Positions 4,822 through 7,013 of a stretch of 7,013 bases of DNA are shown one piece after another (positions within the stretch are counted from its first letter, which is position 1; every line of letters starts with the position of its first letter). The notes under the pieces are model-generated. The model searched no databases. It was not told the origin of the DNA and saw only the letters and a list, made by a program, of their open reading frames with translations. The stretch is from NCBI RefSeq assembly GCF_020742175.1, contig NZ_DYXM01000048.1, positions 1 through 7,013 on the forward strand, given 5' to 3'. This DNA is from Dietzia timorensis (GTDB lineage Bacteria > Actinomycetota > Actinomycetes > Mycobacteriales > Mycobacteriaceae). The position numbers were made by a program, and so were the translations under genes.

Positions 4822-6309
4822 TCACACGCTGACGGTCTCACGCGTGTGCGCGCCCTCCGCGTCCAGCCAGCCGAGGATCTTTTCCACTTTCGCCCTGCAC
4901 GTCCCGCACCCTGTGGTCGCACGCGTGCGGTCGGCAACGGCGGGAACATCCCGCGCGCCGTCGCCGTGTGCGCGGACGAGAGCGTCTTTGGTCACCGCGT
5001 TGCACTGACACACCGTGTGCTCGCCGGGCATGTCCGCCGGTTCGGGCTCTCCACCGACCCCCGCCGACTCGGTTCCGGTGAGCATCGCGAGCCGATCGAG
5101 CGGCGCCCGTGCGCCTGAGTCGAACATCTGCGTCACCGCGCCGACGACGTCGTCCATCCCCACGAGCACGCCGCCGACGATGCGCCCCGATTCGACGACG
5201 AGCTTGCCGTAGCGGCCTGCCGCCGGGTCGGAGAGCACGGTCACTTCCGGTCCTCCCGGTTCCCAGTCGAACGGCTCCACGCACCAGCGCCCGAAGGAGG
5301 CGACGTCGAGCGCGTCGATCTTGAGTCGCACGGCCTCCCGCCGGTGGGCGATAGCGCGCGGAGCTTCAGCGCAGATGTTGTGGGCAACGACCTCAGCCTG
5401 CTCCCAACCCGGCCGTAGGGTCCCGGTGGGCACGCCTTCGAATTCGGCGCAGTCCCCCGCCGCCCACACCCCTCCCGCGCTCGTGGCGCAGCGTTCGTCG
5501 ATGACGATGCCGCGCCGCACGTCAACGCCCGCGCCCTCGGCGAGTGCGGTGTTCGCCCGCACGCCGGCGGATACGACGACGAGATCGGCGGGCACGAACT
5601 CGCCGTCGCTGAGCCGTAGTCCGCCCTCCTCGACGCCGGTGGCGCGCGCGCCGAGCACGAGGTCGATGCCCTGTTCGCATACGCAGCGCGCGAGTATCGC
5701 GCCCGGGGTCGCGCCGAGCTGCTTGTCCATCGGCGCGTCGCCGGGATGCAGCAGCGCCACACGCGCGCCGCGGTCGGCGACGGCCGGGTTGCGCGCGAGC
5801 GCGTCCGCGATCTCCACGCCGAGAACTCCCCCGCCGATGACGGCGATGTTCCGGGCGCCGCGCGCCGCCGCGAGCACCCGTTCGCAGTCCTCCCGGTCGC
5901 GAAGGCCGAGGATTTCCGGACGTCCGACGTCATTGGCGGAAGTGAGGGCCGGCGGGAAGAAGGAACGCGCGCCGGTGGCGAAGACGAGGTGGTCGAAGTC
6001 CAGCTGTTCACGCCCCGCCGGGCCGTCGGCGAGGAGGTTTCGCGCGGCAACGTCGATGAACTGCACGGCAGTAGAGGTACGGAAATCGATGTCGCGTTCA
6101 CTCCACCACCGTGCGGGGTGTAATTCGGTGCCGGCTGGATCGATGGTGCCCGCGAGCGCGGTGGAAAGCAGTACCCGGTTGTAGGCGAGATGCTGCTCGT
6201 CGCCGAGAACGACGATGTCGACCGAGCTGCTGCGGGAGCGGAGTTCCTCGGCGCAGCGGGCGCCGACCATTCCGCCTCCAACGATGATGACCCGGGTGCG
6301 GTGAGACAT
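4822..6309 (-). CDS. FAD/NAD(P)H-dependent reductase with C-terminal BFD-like [2Fe-2S] domain, probable nitrate reductase electron-transfer subunit
   Basis: A 495-residue pyridine nucleotide-disulfide oxidoreductase-like protein that probably carries electrons from NAD(P)H through FAD and an iron-sulfur centre to the nitrate reductase upstream. The FAD-binding Rossmann motif is VIIVGGGMVGARCAEEL (G11-G16), with ATG at 111-113 and VWAAGDCAEF (281-290) as the second FAD contact; the NAD(P)H motif is IAVIGGGVLGVE (155-166). The C-terminal BFD-like domain has CQC (C434, C436) and CGTC (C468, C471), four ligands in a CxC-x31-CxxC pattern. This layout equals the N-terminal half of NirB without the sirohaem domain, and matches the reductase subunits called NasB or NasC depending on species, so no symbol is given. 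The ATG at 6309 follows the previous stop with no gap, with GGAGG 8 bases upstream. The electron donor and exact partner are inferred from context. Confidence 0.88.
   Translation of the reverse strand: MSHRTRVIIVGGGMVGARCAEELRSRSSSVDIVVLGDEQHLAYNRVLLSTALAGTIDPAGTELHPARWWSERDIDFRTSTAVQFIDVAARNLLADGPAGREQLDFDHLVFATGARSFFPPALTSANDVGRPEILGLRDREDCERVLAAARGARNIAVIGGGVLGVEIADALARNPAVADRGARVALLHPGDAPMDKQLGATPGAILARCVCEQGIDLVLGARATGVEEGGLRLSDGEFVPADLVVVSAGVRANTALAEGAGVDVRRGIVIDERCATSAGGVWAAGDCAEFEGVPTGTLRPGWEQAEVVAHNICAEAPRAIAHRREAVRLKIDALDVASFGRWCVEPFDWEPGGPEVTVLSDPAAGRYGKLVVESGRIVGGVLVGMDDVVGAVTQMFDSGARAPLDRLAMLTGTESAGVGGEPEPADMPGEHTVCQCNAVTKDALVRAHGDGARDVPAVADRTRATTGCGTCRAKVEKILGWLDAEGAHTRETVSV
4823..4848. 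terminator. Inverted repeat at the convergent gene junction (weak terminator candidate)
   Basis: CACACGC (4823-4829) and GCGTGTG (4842-4848) form a perfect 7-base stem with a 12-base loop. It lies just after the 27 bases between the converging moaE and reductase genes, within the last codons of the reductase. No T run follows on either strand, so it is at best a weak intrinsic terminator; a chance repeat in GC-rich DNA is possible. Confidence 0.25.
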
Positions 6310-7013
6310 TCAGATCGCCTCCATCGTGACGTTGTTGACCTTGAAATCAGGCATCTTGCTGTGCGGATCGAGGCTCGCTTCGGTGGCGAGATTCGCGCGC
6401 CCGGCGCCGGGAAAGTGGAAGGGTACGAACACGGTGTCGCGGCGGAAGGTGGGATCGAGGAGGACGCGCGCCTCGATGGATCCGGCGCGCCCGCGGATTC
6501 GCACCATCGCCCCTTCTACGAGGTCGAAGGTGGTGGCGGTGTCGGGGTGCATGGTCGCGGTGACCTCCGGGTCGGTGCGCAGGAGTTCGGGCACGCGGCG
6601 GGTCTGCGCGCCGGACTGGTAATGCCCGAGCAGACGGCCGGTGGTGAGCACGACCTGGCTCTCGGCGACACGGGTGTCGAAGGTGTCGGGCGTCTCTACG
6701 AGCAGCGAGAATCGGGCGCGCCCGTCGGCGGTGGCGAAGGAGTCGAGGAAGAGCCGCGGCGTCCCGCCGGGCGCGTTTTTGCCGCACGGCCAGTGCAGAG
6801 CCTCGCCGGCGTCGAGCCTGGCGTGCGAGATCGCCGAGTAGTCCGCGACGCCGCCGGCAGAAGCGCGGGCGAGCTCGTCGAAGACCTCGGCCGGCTCCGT
6901 GGGGAACCAACGCGCGGGTTTGCCGAGGCGCTCGGCGAGGGCGCGCAGGATGTCGAGCTCGTCGCGCGTTTCCGCGGGCGGCTCGGCGGCACGGCGCCGG
7001 CGCAGCACGCGCC
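6310..7013 (-). CDS. Assimilatory-type nitrate reductase catalytic subunit, molybdopterin oxidoreductase (partial, C-terminal part)
   Basis: C-terminal 234 or so residues of a bis-molybdopterin-type oxidoreductase; the 5' part, with the expected [4Fe-4S] cysteines and active-site region, lies beyond the right edge. The frame stays open to the edge, and the GTG at 7008 is internal, not a start. The molybdopterin dinucleotide-binding domain is clear: LTTGRLLGHYQSGAQTRRV, then MHPDTAT, a DLVEGAMVRIRGRAGSIEARV strand pair split by turns, DTVFVPFHFPG, and the closing SLDPHSKMPDFKV. The QSGAQTRRV and DPxSKMPxFKV patterns are characteristic of NasA/NarB-type nitrate reductases; a formate dehydrogenase-like relative is less likely. 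It ends soon after this domain without a BFD-like extension, so the [2Fe-2S] centre is on the next gene's product. It would reduce nitrate to nitrite in the cytoplasm for nitrogen assimilation. Confidence 0.87.
   Translation of the reverse strand, partial: RVLRRRRAAEPPAETRDELDILRALAERLGKPARWFPTEPAEVFDELARASAGGVADYSAISHARLDAGEALHWPCGKNAPGGTPRLFLDSFATADGRARFSLLVETPDTFDTRVAESQVVLTTGRLLGHYQSGAQTRRVPELLRTDPEVTATMHPDTATTFDLVEGAMVRIRGRAGSIEARVLLDPTFRRDTVFVPFHFPGAGRANLATEASLDPHSKMPDFKVNNVTMEAI
6318..6322 (-). promoter_or_regulatory. Ribosome binding site of the reductase gene
   Basis: GGAGG lies 8 bases before the ATG at 6309 and within the last codons of the nitrate reductase gene. It supports the zero-gap start and co-translation of the two subunits. 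Confidence 0.6.

Noticed and set aside
3117..4949. 610-residue minus-strand open frame across moaCB and moaE
   Set aside because: Composition is that of a GC-rich shadow frame, and both plus-strand genes beneath it have strong family motifs.
5109..6184. Plus-strand open frames opposite the FAD reductase
   Set aside because: They are Arg/Ser/Pro-rich shadows; the minus-strand frame holds intact Rossmann and BFD-like motifs over the same bases.
1..7013. CRISPR array, tRNA, rRNA, insertion sequence or phage attachment site
   Set aside because: Nearly all bases are in coding sequence with clear housekeeping or metabolic homology, and no direct repeats, cloverleaf or terminal inverted repeats were seen.

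Overview
The window is gene-dense, very GC-rich DNA (by eye roughly two thirds G+C, with G/C-ending codons, several GTG starts and a TAnnnT-type -10 directly before an ATG). This points to an actinobacterium, most likely in the Mycobacteriales (Corynebacteriales); the genus cannot be fixed from the sequence alone. It holds a molybdenum block: molybdate uptake, molybdopterin synthesis, and a molybdoenzyme that uses the cofactor.

Layout. Positions 1-3151, minus strand, read from high to low coordinates: moaA, moaD, modA, modB, modC (cut by the left edge). Genes overlap or are separated by only 2 bases, so this looks like one operon started upstream of moaA. Positions 3152-3239 are the only real intergenic control region, with candidate divergent core promoters. 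Positions 3240-4794, plus strand: a fused moaC-moaB/mogA gene and moaE, overlapping by 11 bases. Positions 4795-4821 are a short convergent junction. Positions 4822-7013, minus strand: an FAD/NAD(P)H-type reductase with a C-terminal BFD-like [2Fe-2S] domain, preceded with no intervening base by the 3' part of an assimilatory-type nitrate reductase catalytic gene (cut by the right edge).

How the genes work together. ModA (lipoprotein), ModB (membrane channel) and ModC (ATPase) import molybdate. MoaA and the MoaC domain turn GTP into cyclic pyranopterin monophosphate. MoaD and MoaE form molybdopterin synthase, which adds the dithiolene sulfurs. The MoaB/MogA domain adenylylates molybdopterin ahead of Mo insertion. 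The nitrate reductase uses the finished cofactor, and the FAD/[2Fe-2S] protein probably feeds it electrons. MoeA (Mo insertion), a MoeB/MoeZ-type MoaD activator, MobA and a nitrite reductase are not in the window and must lie elsewhere.

I see no tRNA, rRNA, CRISPR, insertion sequence or phage feature. The gene families are all known. The points most worth a second look are the MoaC-MoaB fusion, the compact divergent promoter with one apparently leaderless side, and the reuse of the MoaA and MoaD C-terminal Gly-Gly codons as translation signals for the next gene.
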